64,000 bases of DNA from Maniola hyperantus (taxonomy: Eukaryota; Arthropoda; Insecta; Lepidoptera; Nymphalidae), in contig NC_048539.1 of assembly GCF_902806685.2 (NCBI RefSeq), positions 12,226,501 to 12,290,500 on the forward strand, written 5' to 3'. Positions within the stretch are counted from its first letter, which is position 1. Each line of letters begins with the position of its first letter. The position numbers and the translations under genes were made by a program. The notes under the pieces are model-generated. The model searched no databases. It saw only the letters and a program-made list of their open reading frames with translations, and was not told the DNA's origin. Shown here piece by piece: positions 23,500 to 36,900 of the stretch.

Positions 23500-23680
23500 T
23501 CCATGGATCTCAGCCTTTCATCATCAAACCCATCGCCGGCTCACTGGTCACTGGTCTCCTCAGAATGAAAGGGGATTGGTCATACCTACCACACCAATCC
23601 ACACTCTGCCAAGTGCGGTTTGGCCGACACTATGGATTTCACCCTTAGTCCGATTTAAATACTGCTCCATATTTATCAAA
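23500..23680 (-). mobile_element. SINE fragment
   Basis: Reverse complement shares words with the SINEs at 35.65 and 42.39 kb (CACTTGGCAGAGTGTGGAT, then a CATTCTGAGGAGACC-type stretch). Confidence 0.45.
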
Positions 23681-24386
23681 GTAGAACCATTAAAAAGGAA
23701 AGGGTCAAAAAGGAAGGGCCAAAAACAACTTTGTAAAATAAAATAGGTAACTTTAATGATAAAACTTTGTACAATAATTTGTGTTCTCTAATCAACAAGC
23801 TAACACTAACCAGTAAATGACGTTACGCATATAAAAAAATATAATGTTGCAAGATTACAAAAATAACAAATTACTTACAAATTAATAACATACTGAAAAT
23901 TATGATAATAGGCATAAATAGGCACATTACAAATTAACAGCTCTTGTTAATTAATAAAATTATAATTTAAGAAAACTACCTAAGTTTTTCTACACGTTTC
24001 TTTTCTACTTCCTCTTTTAGAGCGATTACAAATTTGTGATCGTCTAATAGATTACAGAGGCTTTTTATTTCGGGATTTGAAATCCACACGATAATTGGAT
24101 AAATTATAATAATAACATGTTTTAATTTTTACATAATGCCCAATCAATAATGCAGCAATCAATAATAATTCAAAGAATTAAAAAATTCTTATTTTAAAGA
24201 CTCTTTGGTTACACTTAATTAGGCGTCATGGTGGCGTCATGACTCATGAAATGCACATAATTTTTATATTAGATTCTAATTTTAATTGGTACCTATTCGG
24301 ATGTACACCTCTCTTACTACAAAAATAAAACATCTTAAGCTAATGATTAAATTGATATTTTGACAGTTTTTATATAGGAAATCTAT

Positions 24387-24570
24387 CAGCAGGGCGATTG
24401 TCTAAAACCTGCATCAATCATTATTACAATCTCAATTGTTCTGATTGGCTGAATTTGTGCGATTCTTGTTGCAACAATGCATTGTGGCCAATAGTGAGCG
24501 AGCATTAACCAATCAGAGATGATTGCGATCGTGACATTGTAGCTGTCAAACAACCGCGGTAGGGCCACTG
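24387..24570. repeat. Family D element, copy 2
   Basis: CAGCAGGGCGATTGTCTAAA to CGGTAGGGCCACTG. Almost identical to 58609-58792, so both are young. Confidence 0.85.
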
Positions 24571-24576
24571 GTTTTA

Positions 24577-24905
24577 GGGTTCCGGACCTCAAAAGGATCC
24601 TTATAGGATCACTCTGTCTTGTCTGTCTGTCGTGTCTGTCAAGAAAACCTATAGGGTACTTCCCGTTGATCTAGAATCATGAAATTTGGTAGGTAGGTAT
24701 AGGTCTTTTAGCACAAGTAAAGGAATAAATCCGAAAACCGTGAATTTGTGGTTACATCACAAAAAAAAAAAATCTAAAATTATTTAAACATGGCGCTGTT
24801 GTCATATATTTGCAGTGTTGTACATAAAAATGTTAAAATATCTTGTACAATGGTAAGGAACACGAGACGCGAGTCCGACTTGCATTTGAACTTTTTTTTT
24901 AATTC
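24577..24905. repeat. GGGTTCCG interspersed repeat
   Basis: CTATAGGGTACTTCCCGTTG and CGTGAATTTGTGGTTACATC mark the family. Other copies: 28360-28775, 56586-57262, 60828-61258 and 63835 to the window end. Their edges read AACCGGYCAAGTGCGAGT. Confidence 0.7.
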
Positions 24906-25140
24906 TATTACAAGTTAACCCTTGATTGCGATCTCACCAAGTGATGATGCAGTCTAACTCAGACTTCAAATGCTGGCTAACTTTATTAAACCCATACCCC
25001 CCTTACCTTATCGGTTTCTACACGCCATCGTGTCGAAAGGTTTAATCGCTTGGCGGCACGGCTTTGCCAGCAGTGTGGTAACTAGCCACGGCCAAAGCCA
25101 CCATACGTTTGAGGGAGGTAAGGCATTAGAGTCTATACAC
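24905..25140. repeat. Repeat shared with 57.5 kb (inverted)
   Basis: Contains CTTGGCGGCACGGCTTTGCC and GTGGTAACTAGCCACGGCC; the reverse complement occurs at 57527-57735. Probably a LINE 3' piece. Confidence 0.65.
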
Positions 25141-27062
25141 AGACGGTCTACATTTGTTTTGCAAGCCAAATAAAAATTCAAGTTTCGATGGAGTTGGCAA
25201 GTGTCGATGCCGATCGACTGCGCATTCCGCGCGCAGTTCTTAGTGCACAGCATGAACTGCACGCGACAGTTGCCATGCATTTATGTCAACACCTTAACAA
25301 CTCATCCAAACTGTTTTGCGATCCAAATGCAGACCGCCTGCACAAACCCTCAATTTAGAACTGTCAATTTATTTTAGTTTAGAGATTTGTGAACGAACCG
25401 AATAAGCACCATTACCTTTTCAACATCTACTTATATAACTAAAGGTTTATCTAATTTAAAAGGCTTTTATACCTATCATTAGTGTAATGTGACGGTAAGT
25501 ACCCGCGACCGTATCTAACCGAATCAGACCAATATTTTGTATAATCTGTAGTAGTTAGTGAATCGTAACTCAAGCCTTTTAAAATGTTTATATCAAGTAC
25601 TTTGTACTAGTTTAGAATTAGCTGAAAGATACACATTTGTTTAAAAATACAGCTTATACTCAACAAAATTATTACAAACTAGCGTTGTACCTACTAGGTA
25701 GAAGGTACAAGACAGAACATTAGAGAATTAGTTAAAAACACAGCATATAATTTGGTAACTTCGAATAAAATATAAAATTCTAAACTTTATAATTATCATA
25801 AAATACAACCAAGGTGAACAGCCTTAGGAAGCCAATTTGTTTTTGTATTCTTTTAAATAAATAGTTAATGCTCCTATAAAGTAAAACCAATCATTTCCTT
25901 TGACTAGTAACTTTCAGTCATGTAAATACTATCTGTCCCGGCCTTACTCACGTGTGTAGTCGACGTTAGCCCGACTAGTTTCAGTCATGTATTTCGAATT
26001 AATCTTATTAGCATGGCAGTTTGGCTTAGTCTGTTACATACAACGTCTAAACTAAATTGACATATCTAAATCTAGTGCGATCCTTTTCCGCATAATGCAT
26101 TATGAAAGATATAGCAATACAATTAGGCTTATCAATTTAGTTTAGAGATTGCGTACATTTGCCACAATATTTCCTTGTGGCAGACCGCACATTGGTTAGT
26201 TACTATCACCGATCGCGTGAGAAACTTGCAAGTTGCTTTGCTCGATATTAATGAAATTAAACGTAAAAAAGCTCCGCAGCTTCTTTTTAAGTGAACACCA
26301 GCAATGATTCGGTCACCTGTACATCGGAAAAGTGGTTCTTCACTACAGATATGGATATACAGTGCGACAAGGATCTTAAGGCGCGTGGCTAAAATCGGAA
26401 CTAAAGTCGTTATCTTGTGAAATGTCACGCCGTCCCCTTGTATGTGGTGTTGCTAAGTAAAAAATCTGAAATTCACTCCTTATTTTTAAATATTAGAGCC
26501 ACTCCGTATGTATTATCATCACGATATATATTATTATATTTATATTATAACTGCATTATAACTATACTTAGCACTACCTAAATATAGTATTAGAGCAGGT
26601 AAACATCATAGGTTGCAAGTCCATGGCCTATCAATGGTTTTTATTATTCTTTCTCGCTCTGGAAACGGGAACGGCTTTCCCAATTTCTCATTCAGTTTAA
26701 ATTTACTCTTACTCGATTTTCAACATTGACATTTTCAATATATTCACTAAAATTGAGGAGATTTTATTTGCTGGCAGCCTTTGTTCTACAACTTCGCCCT
26801 CCTGTCAACGTCATTCAAGAACATTATCGTACTGTATATCGCAAGCGATATTAGATGTGCGGGCAGCCTTATGAATTATGTAAACAGTGCGTCTTATACT
26901 TAAGAATAAAGTCATAGATATCTCAAAAATAGTGAGATAGGTAAGTTGTCAGAGTCTAGACGGCAATATAAAGAATATTCTACCACTAGTGGTGAAATAA
27001 AAAATAAATATATTCAACCGCATTATATTTAACTTAACAAAATTGTTACGTTTATCGTTAAC
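25141..27062. other. Gene-free stretch with isolated MITE copies
   Basis: A+T-rich filler between the listed repeats. Potential open stretches show no consistent splice pattern. Confidence 0.4.
26036..26158. repeat. MITE family B, copy 3
   Basis: GTCTAAACTAAATTGACA mirrored by TCAATTTAGTTTAGAGATTG. Confidence 0.8.
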
Positions 27063-27220
27063 TGTAACCCTCTAACAAATAAACCTGGAATAGCGGTGGA
27101 ATAGTTATACTCTGTTTTGTCTTTTTCCTTCAAATGCCAAATTACTGATGACAGAGAAAGACAAAACAGAGTATTCTAACTAAGTAACTATTCCAGGTTT
27201 ATTTGTTAGAGGGTTAGAGT
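27063..27220. repeat. Palindromic MITE-like element
   Basis: TAACCCTCTAACAAATAAAC mirrored by GTTTATTTGTTAGAGGGTTA; inner ACTCTGTTTTGTCTTTTTC against GAGAAAGACAAAACAGAGT. Half copy at 61850-61917. Confidence 0.85.
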
Positions 27221-27720
27221 TAAATTTTTAATGGGGGCATGCCACGTACTTCAGATAACTAACCGGCCGACTAAAAATCAGTTTGTTGTGTGTCAGCAAA
27301 AACAAGTTTTTGCCAATATGTCAATTGCAAAAGAATATAATTATTTCTTAACTGCCTACTAGTGGCAGGAAATTTCTTTCTAATAGACGGCCACTTGTGG
27401 CCATACTTATAAATTTTTGTGACATGTTAGACAACTTAGGTATTTCATTATTTACAATCATCCAGTAACTTGTAAATAGGGCACAATTGTGCACTAGTCC
27501 CGCTGGAACCCAAATAATGCCGTCATTATAGTACCTACTATAGGCAAACCAGAATCTCATGAAAATACGGAAATGAATTTCTAAAGTTAGCAACACTGTA
27601 CTCTGTGAATACCCTATCTATATGTACATAGTACTAGTTCAATATATTTACAGAGTACAATGTGACTAACTTAGGAATTTCATTTCATGAGATTTCATTT
27701 ATTTTCTGGTGTACCTAAAC

Positions 27721-27889
27721 TATAAGTCCCGCAAATTGCTAATGCGCGTGGCCGCCGTTTTAGTGCCGTTAGCACTAGACTGAAGTTTCGAGCTGATGGT
27801 ATATTTTTATTTCAGCTGACGTCAAAATGACGTCATTTTGATGTTAATGAGACATGGTTCCAGCGCAATAGCAATTTGCAGGACTTATA
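27721..27889. repeat. Palindromic MITE-like element
   Basis: TATAAGTCCCGCAAATTGCT mirrored by AGCAATTTGCAGGACTTATA; CAGCTGACGTCAAAATGACG inside. Its end also occurs within 32664-33033. Confidence 0.85.
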
Positions 27890-28161
27890 CTACGTAAAAC
27901 CGTATTTTCTTGAATTAGGATATCACTATGACATCCAAAGTACCAAATCGGTACTTTCCTCGAATTCTGGTCGAACTAGTGGATAAGCACCTTAAATATC
28001 TATGTTTCTATTACTATTAAAACGTTCTTTCAACTTGAGTTAGTAGTTAATTTCTAATTACTTTACCAAAAATAAATAATTAACATTTAATTAAAACAAG
28101 TCAATCTTAACCTTTGGTTTGGTTCTTTGGTTTTAGAAATACAATCAATGTCAATCAATGG

Positions 28162-28332
28162 TATAGTCCGTAAAAAATGGCTACTCATGCGCCATTTTAA
28201 CTCTATGGGTCAAATATGATGTCAAAAATACGGTTCACCTTTAAAATAAGTACTAAAATCGTAGGTTCTTTTGATATGACAGTTAACACAAAGTTAAAAT
28301 GGCGCGTGAAAACTCATTCTGTACGCAGTATA
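28162..28332. repeat. MITE family A, copy 4
   Basis: TATAGTCCGTAAAAAATGG start; ends ATGGCGCGTGAAAACTCATT. Confidence 0.85.
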
Positions 28333-28359
28333 CGTTATTTTAATTAAACCTCAACAACG

Positions 28360-28775
28360 ACCTCTGTGCTCTAAGGACCACTTTGTTGTCTGTCTGTCTG
28401 TCGGTCTGTCAAGAAACCTACAGGGTACTTCCCGTTGACCTAGAATCATTAAATGTGGCAGGTAGGTAGGTTTTGTCGCAGGCATTCGGGGAAAAAATCT
28501 GAAAAACGTGAATTTGTGGTTACATCACACAAAAAAAATTAAATGGTGGTCATGAACTAATAATTAGTATTTTCAATTTTCGAAGTAAGATAAATACCTA
28601 TATCAAGTGGGGTATCATATGAAAGGTCTTCACTTGTGCATTCTAAAACAGATTTTTATTTATTTTTACGCATCATAGTTTTTTAATTATCGTGCAAAAT
28701 GTCGAAAAAATACGACTGTAGTACGGAACCCTCGTTGCGCGAGCCTGACTCGCACTTAGTCGGTTTTTTTAAAAA
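28360..28775. repeat. GGGTTCCG interspersed repeat, copy 2
   Basis: Near full length, with (TGTC)n at 28392 and an edge at GACTCGCACTTAGTCGGTT. Confidence 0.75.
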
Positions 28776-29037
28776 GAAAAGCCCCAAAAAATACAAAATA
28801 AAAAATAATAAAAAACTATACTTTATCCACGGAGAGAAGTTAATATGGGGTTCTGGGGGGCCATACAAATGACTAAGACAAAAGAGTCAGTGGGAGTTAA
28901 CCGTTTTGAGTGACCAACCAATCACAAACGAGTCTATGCTTTCCGTACTACCATATTCACGGAAAGAAGTTAGTCTGTCACTCAAAATTGTTAACGCCCA
29001 CCGACTTTTTACCCTTGTCATTTATATGGCATTACGT

Positions 29038-29240
29038 AGCTTAACCCAAGGTTGGGGTCCCAAGGTGCTGGAATGGCGACCTCGCACCGGAAGACGCAGC
29101 GTTGGAAGACATCAGACGAGTCGCAGGGAGACGCTGGTTCCAGGCGGCGCAAGACCGTGGCGTGTGGAAGTCCCTACAAGAGACCTATGTCCAGCAGTAG
29201 ACGTCTATTGGTTGATGATGATGATGATGATGACGTAACT
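29038..29240 (+). mobile_element. 3' end of an RTE-like LINE with (GAT)n tail
   Basis: PKVLEWRPRTGRRSVGR matches the C-terminal end of RTE-type reverse transcriptases. A short 3' UTR (ACCTATGTCCAGCAGTAGAC) and a (GATGAT)n tail follow. Similar, more decayed ends lie at 22640-22740 and 54062-54215. Confidence 0.7.
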
Positions 29241-29668
29241 TAACTTTACTTTTTCTTAATGGTCAGAGGTCATACTAATTGAGAAAGTTTCATAAAAGTC
29301 ACAGAACACGATTTTATTTCGGAATTAGCCACCTTAAAGCGTAGTCCTACGTAGGAAATATAAGTACAAAAATCACTATTAGGTACATTTTGTTATTGAC
29401 TAGTAACATGCTACGTGGAAATCTATTTAATGAGAGAAATATATTTTGTAATATTGAATAACGTAGAATGAGTGTGATTGTCATTAAAAGCTATTAAATA
29501 AATAACTATTCTATAAAATATAAGAGGCTTACTAAATAAAATCGTTTTAAATAAATTAGTTTGCATTTACATAGATAAATATATTATGTGAAATTTGTAT
29601 ATCTAACTTCTTTTGAGAATAAAATCTTTAACCACAATATAGTGCTTATTTATTTGGTACCTACTCAA

Positions 29669-29950
29669 ATCTCTACACTAAATTGATAGGTCTATAGTTT
29701 GGTCGATAGTCACAACTATCGCAAAACTAGTAGTTAAATCCGAAGTTGCAACAAAGTGGTTTGCGCAGGTATAGCCAAGGACACAAGTCCCGCTAATAGG
29801 TTTTGTACACTGCTCAGTCATACGCCTCGTGTTCAGATTGGACTACATTGTTTGCGATCACTGTAGTATATTTTCTGTGCAGGGCATTGTGAAAGGATAG
29901 AGTACTATTTAGATCTGTCAATTTGACTTGTATTAGAGATTTGTATACAG
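29669..29950. repeat. MITE family B, degenerate copy with an insert
   Basis: Left CTCTACACTAAATTGATAGG, right ATCTGTCAATTTGACTTG; the middle holds unrelated sequence. Confidence 0.5.
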
Positions 29951-30302
29951 TCGCAAATGTGTCATTAAAATAATCTGAAACACTAAAATAAATTAAATAA
30001 TTACAACCAAGTACGTATAAGTATAATAATTTAAATCCATATAATATTTACTCATATTATTAATGCGAAAGTGTGCCTATCTGTCTGTTACCTTTTTATA
30101 GTATATCTGCTGAACCGATTTTTACGAAATTTGCTATAGAAATAGCTTATATCCTCTAGACAGACTTTGGCAACTTTCCCGACAGGATTTTTAAAAACCT
30201 AAATGTACGTGAACAAGGCGCGTGCATTATCTAGTAAGTATATGAAATAAAAATTTAAATATCTGTATTCTTTACTACACCTTAGGTAAAACTATCCATA
30301 AG

Positions 30303-30459
30303 TATAGTCCGAACAAAATGAGTTCTCACGCGCCATTTTAACTCTATGTTTCAACTGTCATGTCAAAAGTACTAAAATAAGGACTAAGATCGTACTTTTG
30401 ACATGACAGTTGACACAAAGTTAAAATGGCACGTGAGAACTCATTTGTACGCATTATAT
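30303..30459. repeat. MITE family A, copy 5, just beyond Uck exon b
   Basis: TATAGTCCGAACAAAATGAG start; ends GGCACGTGAGAACTCATTTG. It lies about 400 bp past the distal Uck stop and may bound that 3' UTR. Confidence 0.85.
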
Positions 30460-30584
30460 TTTTAATGTTTCCAAACATAATTATTATATTTGGGAACTTA
30501 TGGCTAACCAAAACGGTACATTTTTTTAATAAATTTTGTCTACATTATATCCGAATTAGCCTCAAATTGTTACGATATAATTAA

Positions 30585-30625
30585 TAGGTCGGCCGCTCTT
30601 CCCGCTCCGTTGTGGTTGCTTAGTA
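30585..30625 (-). repeat. Degenerate copy of the end of Uck exon b
   Basis: About 30 bp (GGTCGGCCGCTCTTCCCGCT and on) repeat the sequence at the exon b stop region (30859 on) with few differences. It lies in the probable 3' UTR 230 bp beyond the stop. Confidence 0.6.
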
Positions 30626-30852
30626 GTGGCGTGACTGAGCCACGTCATTGCCCGGTTCTGTATAAACTGCGTCTAACTTAGTCGTCGCCACCGGTGTGGC
30701 AACACTAATAGTACGCCGAGAAACCGTAATAAAAGAAGACGAATTTTGTCCTCCGAGGACAATAGTCCCTCGTCTGTGCAGGCCCTAACGAGTAACTCCG
30801 TTCATCCTTCCTTCACACATTAATGAAATAAATAAATAAAATCAATAGTAGT

Positions 30853-30995
30853 TTAGTGCGGTCGGCCGCTCTTGCCGCTCCGCTGCGGGCTGGAGGGCGC
30901 GGGCGGCGACAGCGGCGGGCACTGCAGATTGAACTTATCTGGAGAGCTCTTCTTGAGGTATTCTGATATGTGCTGCACTATCAGGTCTATGGCAA
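30853..30995 (-). CDS. Uck: Uck alternative last exon b (distal)
   Basis: After acceptor ATCTTTTCAG it completes the same Val codon and encodes AIDLIVQHISEYL, homologous to exon a. A Pro/Ser-rich tail follows (PPLSPPAPSSPQRSGKSGRPH) before TAA. The final RPH recalls the C-terminus of vertebrate UCK1/UCK2. It lies 7.6 kb beyond exon a and cannot be spliced after it, because exon a ends in a stop codon. Confidence 0.88.
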
Positions 30996-33900
30996 CTGAA
31001 AAGATAAGAAAACTTAGTTAGAAAGAAGAAAGAAAAACATTTTATTTGTTCTGTAACATGAGGCATCTACATCTTAGGCTTACAGCTAAATGGGACAGTA
31101 CAGGGAGTAACAAGGTTGCGTAAGTAGGCCACTCGGAGTCAATGCAGCGTCGTAGGCGGGGCATTGACCAGAGTTTTAGGTTTTTTTTAATCCCATGGAC
31201 ACTGATTTTTCGGAACAAAAAGTAGCCATACGTCTATCCCCGCGATGTCTCTGTACCAGAATCGGTTAAACAGTTTTTCGGTAACTACTACGACACCTTT
31301 TTTATTAGTATAACTAGGCGTAAGCGTTACCTATATCAAAACCTATGATCAAAACGATGTATTCCAGAGTTGCTTCTCTTAAATAGGTACCTAGTCCTAA
31401 AAAGTTTTACGAATGTCCCTTCCAAGATTAACTCACAATAACAAAAAAAAATTTAACTTGCGCGCTTGCCTAAATGATGCCTATTCACTCTTGCCTTAGT
31501 TTAGAAGTTTGTAGCGACTTTTCAACCCTCCTTGTAGTAATGGCGGTGGCGCAGTTGGAAACGATGTGGAGTTATGTCACGGGCCGTAGGATCAAATCTC
31601 ACAATAAAGTTGGACATATTAAAGTAGATTATTTAAAGATAAACTAATCATCTTTTGGTACTTATTGAGAGACATAAATCTTTTGTTATCTTTAAAAGAA
31701 ACAACATCAAAGAACAGGACCAATTTATTTCTCTCACGGAACGCGGTCTACGTTCAAAACCGATGGTGTGTGGGTAATAATGATGATCAGCTGTACCTAC
31801 CTAAATCTAAATAAGAAACTCCAGGAATATAATGTTAAAATACGTTTCATTCAGCGAAAATTATTATTGCATTCACCTTTGAAATACCAAGATACTTAGC
31901 ATTTCTTTATCTTTTGATCCAAAATAACTTCCTATTTAAATTTTAAAAAAACTATAGGAATAGTCTAATGCAGTAGGTACTTAATTTATCTTATTTCCTA
32001 ATTAAGAGGATCAAACAGTAAAAATAAAACAATATTCACGTGCAAACACTTTATTATTATAAATTTTGGCCTAAGCACTAAATGCACCTTAACCTACAAG
32101 CAAAAAGTAGTACATAGGTACAACATGCAAGTTACAAAATTAATATTAAAATTTGTGCACCCAAATAAACCGTCTTTTTAGAAGGTCTACTTTAGAGGCA
32201 GGAATTTTTTACATAATAATTTACAGGCCATATCTAAATTAACTTAATATTACGTAATTCCTTTTTTTTAATTAGGTAGGTCCATATACTGCAGGTTTTA
32301 GGGTTCCATACTTCTTTTGAGGTAAAAAGAAACACTTAAAGGATCTCTTCCTGTTTGTCAATATCATTTTTCTCAGAAAAGCGTAGAGGCATCAAGTTGA
32401 AATTAAAATTAAATACTCAAGAAAATCTTTAAGTCATAAGTATGTTGGAGATAAATTAAGTATAGTCTGTACAAAATGAGTTCTCACACGCCATTTTAAC
32501 TTTATGCGTCAACTAAGTACGGTTCACCTTTAAAATAAGCACTAAAGTCTATTGACGTGACAGTTGACACAAAGATAAAATGGCGTGTGAGAACTCATTT
32601 TGTACGCATTACACATTAATTCTTTATACACCTATATAAGCGAAATAATATAACAACTGTCTTAGGGCCTGCGCAGACAAAGGACTATTGTCCGCGAAGG
32701 ACAAAAGTACCTCATCTTTTACTAGTGTTTCGCCGTATTAGTCCCGCAAATTGCTATTGCGCTGGAACCATGTCTCATTATAACATCGGCGTGACGTCAG
32801 CCGAAATAAAAATAAACCGTCGGCAAAACCGTCGTTGTCTTCCCATATTCATACAAATAAAATATTTCATTTCATTTAAAAAAAAATCTTTTTAGAATTA
32901 TAATACTTTACCTACTATTATTACTATTAAGTATTTATACTTCTATTATTTAATCCATCGTGTGCGTTATGCGATGCAGATCTTAGTGATCTATTTTTGT
33001 CCTCTGCGGACCATAGTCCCTCGTCTGCACAGTTACTTAAAACAGACACTATTTTTCAAGAATTTTGAATTAAAAATAATATAACTATTATAATATCAAC
33101 AATCTCTATATCTTTATTAATTTTATTATAACTACGCACGTATTTAAAAAACTGAAATGCATATTTTGTGTTATATTATGACTCATAGGTACGTAATTTT
33201 TTAAAGAAATAAGATAATATTAAAAACTAAAATGAAAAACTATTGTATTATAACCATACATAATAATTTATTACGTCTAATGCAAGGTATTTAAAATAAA
33301 AAAATGACATTAGGTAAATAAACTGAAACTGGTCCAATTTTTGTGGCTAGATATTCGATGTCAAGTTAGCTCTTGACTGCGATGTCACCTAGTAGGTATT
33401 AAAACGTATGATACCATTAAAGGGTGGTTTCGACATCAATGTATGATACTATAGAAATATAGGTACTTACAACCCGTCTGAAATATCTGAGAACCTGGCT
33501 TAATGACGTCATGCAACGTGCTTGCGTTAGCAACAGTACTGGCACTGGTACTGTGTGTTGTTTCGGATTGACTATGCTGCGTAGGCCCTACTGGCCGCTA
33601 CAGCTTTACAGGGGGGGTTGGCGAGCGCGAAGCTCCGGCTGGGGGTGAGCCCTAGGCAGTGGCGTGCACAGGAGTTCAAGCCAGGGTATGCATTTAGGTA
33701 TGAACTTATTTTACGGCAGGTTATAATAAAAAATTAGCATTGAATTTATTACAATAAGGGTAAGCAGTGCGTTTATGCCTCTATGAGCTGCACGCCACTG
33801 GCCCTAGGGCTCGAAGAAATAATTCGAGAGGTCGGAGGGCAACGTCTTCCTAAGGGCGCCTCCTGTAAGGCTCGGACCACGGCTTAGGATGACGTTGGGA

Positions 33901-36900
33901 TGGGTGGAGCTGTTGGACTACTGGTTAGTCCGTACGCCCCCGAGGCCGTGGCGTGAGTCCACGTCCGGGTGACGTTAGAAATCAGGGACCTCGTCTTCGC
34001 CGGCGAAGACGTGCGGTGCGAGAGGTGCGTAGATAATTCCGACGGGTTATAATAATACATTTACATAATAGTACGCTAGATATGCCGTGACTATAACATG
34101 ACCGTTATTTTTTGTGCCGATTCGAAGCGCCCCACTGGGAATTAAAATTAACACTGAGTCAAATGGTCATCATGTTGACAGATGTCTAGCATTTACGCTC
34201 CGAGTCCGCTCACATGACGCTCACTGCTGTTATCGGCGCCAAAATGGCGACAGTTAAGTTGAATCAAAAACACGTCGTCAATCGCATATCTAGCGTACTG
34301 TGCAAATATTATTATTCTATACCTATCTATGATACTAATACACAGTATAATGCATAAATTTTGAGAACTCACTCGCCATATTTGCTGTGCATCAATTCTG
34401 TCATGTCGAAAGTAAGGTTCAGCCTTAAAATAAGGACTGAAATCGAACTTTTAGAATAGAATAGAATTTGAATAGAATATATATTTGAATAGTACATAGG
34501 ATGTTTACAATAATTTTAGTTGTATAAGCGATCTTCATATTCTATTACATATCTAGCATGCAAATATTCAATACTCATCAGGAAATCATCATTCTGAGTT
34601 CATCATTCATCAATCATCATTTTGAGTTGCCACATAGCAAATATGGCGAGTGAGTTGTCAAAATTGTGTGCACTATACCTAAATAATTAATTTTTAGCAC
34701 TAAGTATAACTTATTACTATGATGTATCATATCATATCATTATATCTAAATATATTATGATAAGTTATTTTTGTTTAAATTTAAGATTTATTTAATTTTT
34801 TTTTCACCATTTTCCATACCCATTTTACCATAATAATAATTATTTAAACTTACTTTAATTATTGGAATTCGGATGGAGATCGGATTAGACTTTAGTTTTT
34901 GTTGATTTAAATTAAACTACTTACTGATTTTAGTTATGTATCGACCAATTTATATGAAAAATAATTTACAACATTAAAAAACTCAATACGTAAATCAATT
35001 TGTTAGAAGAAAAAACTTACAATAGGTATTAAAGGAAAACTTTTTGTGCAGTCCATAGATTAGAATTATAAAATGCTTTAGGATTACTGTAGTGCTTTTA
35101 CCAGTTACGCACTTATGGCATGTACCTACTAAAAACAATTTAAAAACAATCAGTTTTTTTTTCACATACTATTCCATAAAATACAAATTTACATTCATAC
35201 ATTTAATTTCATCCAATTTATAGTGACGTATGTAACATTTATTGTGTCTAACAATTTTGGAAGAAATTTTTCCACATATAAATATAAATGCATAAAAATA
35301 CAAAATAGAAGGTAGGTAGGCACAATACAACCGCGATACATATTCTTTACTAGAGATATCAACAAAATATAATTGCACAATTCAATAAGATAGTATGTCG
35401 TTTAAAGGTGAACGCACATTTGTCGGTAACGTACGCACCGCATATCTTAGAAATGCGATAGTTAATCGAATTCCGAGTGATGCAAGCTGATGTGATCATT
35501 AGATCCGGCGATAGCGGATTATTTTTATTATTTTTGTACATAATACCAACTCATAACACCTTATTATGAAACAAACAATAAAGTTTAATAAAGTTGAATT
35601 AAAGAAAAAATCTCACTGCACATTTAAGACAATAATAACCTTTCTTGTAATCATCATTATGATCAACCCATTGCCGCGTCACTACAGAGCACGGAGCCCC
35701 TCTCAGAGTGAGAAGGGTTTTGGCCATAGTCTACCACGCTGGCCATGTGCGGATTGGTAGACTTCACACACCTTTGGAGAACATTATGGAGAACTCTCGG
35801 GCATGCAGGTTTCCTGTTGATGTTTTCCATGACGCACATAACTACGAAAAGTTAAAGGTGCATGCCCGGGATCGAACCCCCGACCTCCGGTTAGAAGGCG
35901 GACGGACGTCCTAACCGCTAGGCTATCACAGCTTTTTTACCTTTCTTGTCTTTAACTATACCCATGCAAAAAATCACGTCGATCCGTTGCGACGTCATTG
36001 AGGAACAAACCAACAAACAAACACACTCACATTTATAATATGGGTAGTGATACTTTACGTACGCTACTGACAGATGTGCGAACAGCCCAAAAAAGTTTGT
36101 GTTACTTGCATTGCTTTAACTAAAAACTTAAACAGCTGGCTTTTGTTTGTATGCATATAACTGAACACCTTTCCCTTACTCTAATGCTTAGTTTCAGCCT
36201 TATAAATAATGGTGTATGCTCACCTTAACAACTAAATTAATAATACACAAAAACATATTATGAACTAAAATATTATAACCTACGGGAAGTAGATATAAGA
36301 ATCGTTTAGTATGTACATGTGAGAGAGAACTATTGAACACACAGAATTCAGAGTAAGTTTAGAATTGGTAAAGGAGATGACTATTAAAACATCAGTTTAA
36401 TATATGTAGCTTTGGATGTTAGAGATTTGTGCCTTCTGATTATTCATATTGTGTAACGATCAAAATCACTATCCAGTTAAAATTAAAATGTATTCTACGG
36501 TTAATTACATACTCTCACATGGATATAACTTCATTACCTAATAGTGTATACAAAATGCATAGATATCTTATACATATAAAACAATGTTAAGCTCAAACCA
36601 CTGAGCTTAGGTACCTGCTGAGGACATCAAAGGTGCAATTATGCAAGATAAATAAAAAGAAACTTGCTACGAATTGAAAAGAAACTTAAATGTATATTTC
36701 TAGGACGGTGAGACCTAAACCAGCCCTTAAATTTCAAACAGTATATCACGGTACGTTTAACGTATGAATTAAGAAGTCCATTAATGCATGGCTTATAACG
36801 CTGTAGACTCTTGCTTAAGTCACGAGTAACGTAAATTATAGCTCGTGACTTAAGTAGTCCATTTTAACACTGTGCAAAAATTTATTGATACACGAATTGC

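Noticed and set aside
29200..29240. Functional (GAT)n tract or Asp-rich coding end
   Set aside because: It is the microsatellite tail typical of RTE-like LINE 3' ends.
35866..35934. tRNA gene on the - strand
   Set aside because: A and B boxes are present but no cloverleaf closes, and the SINE body and tail follow directly.
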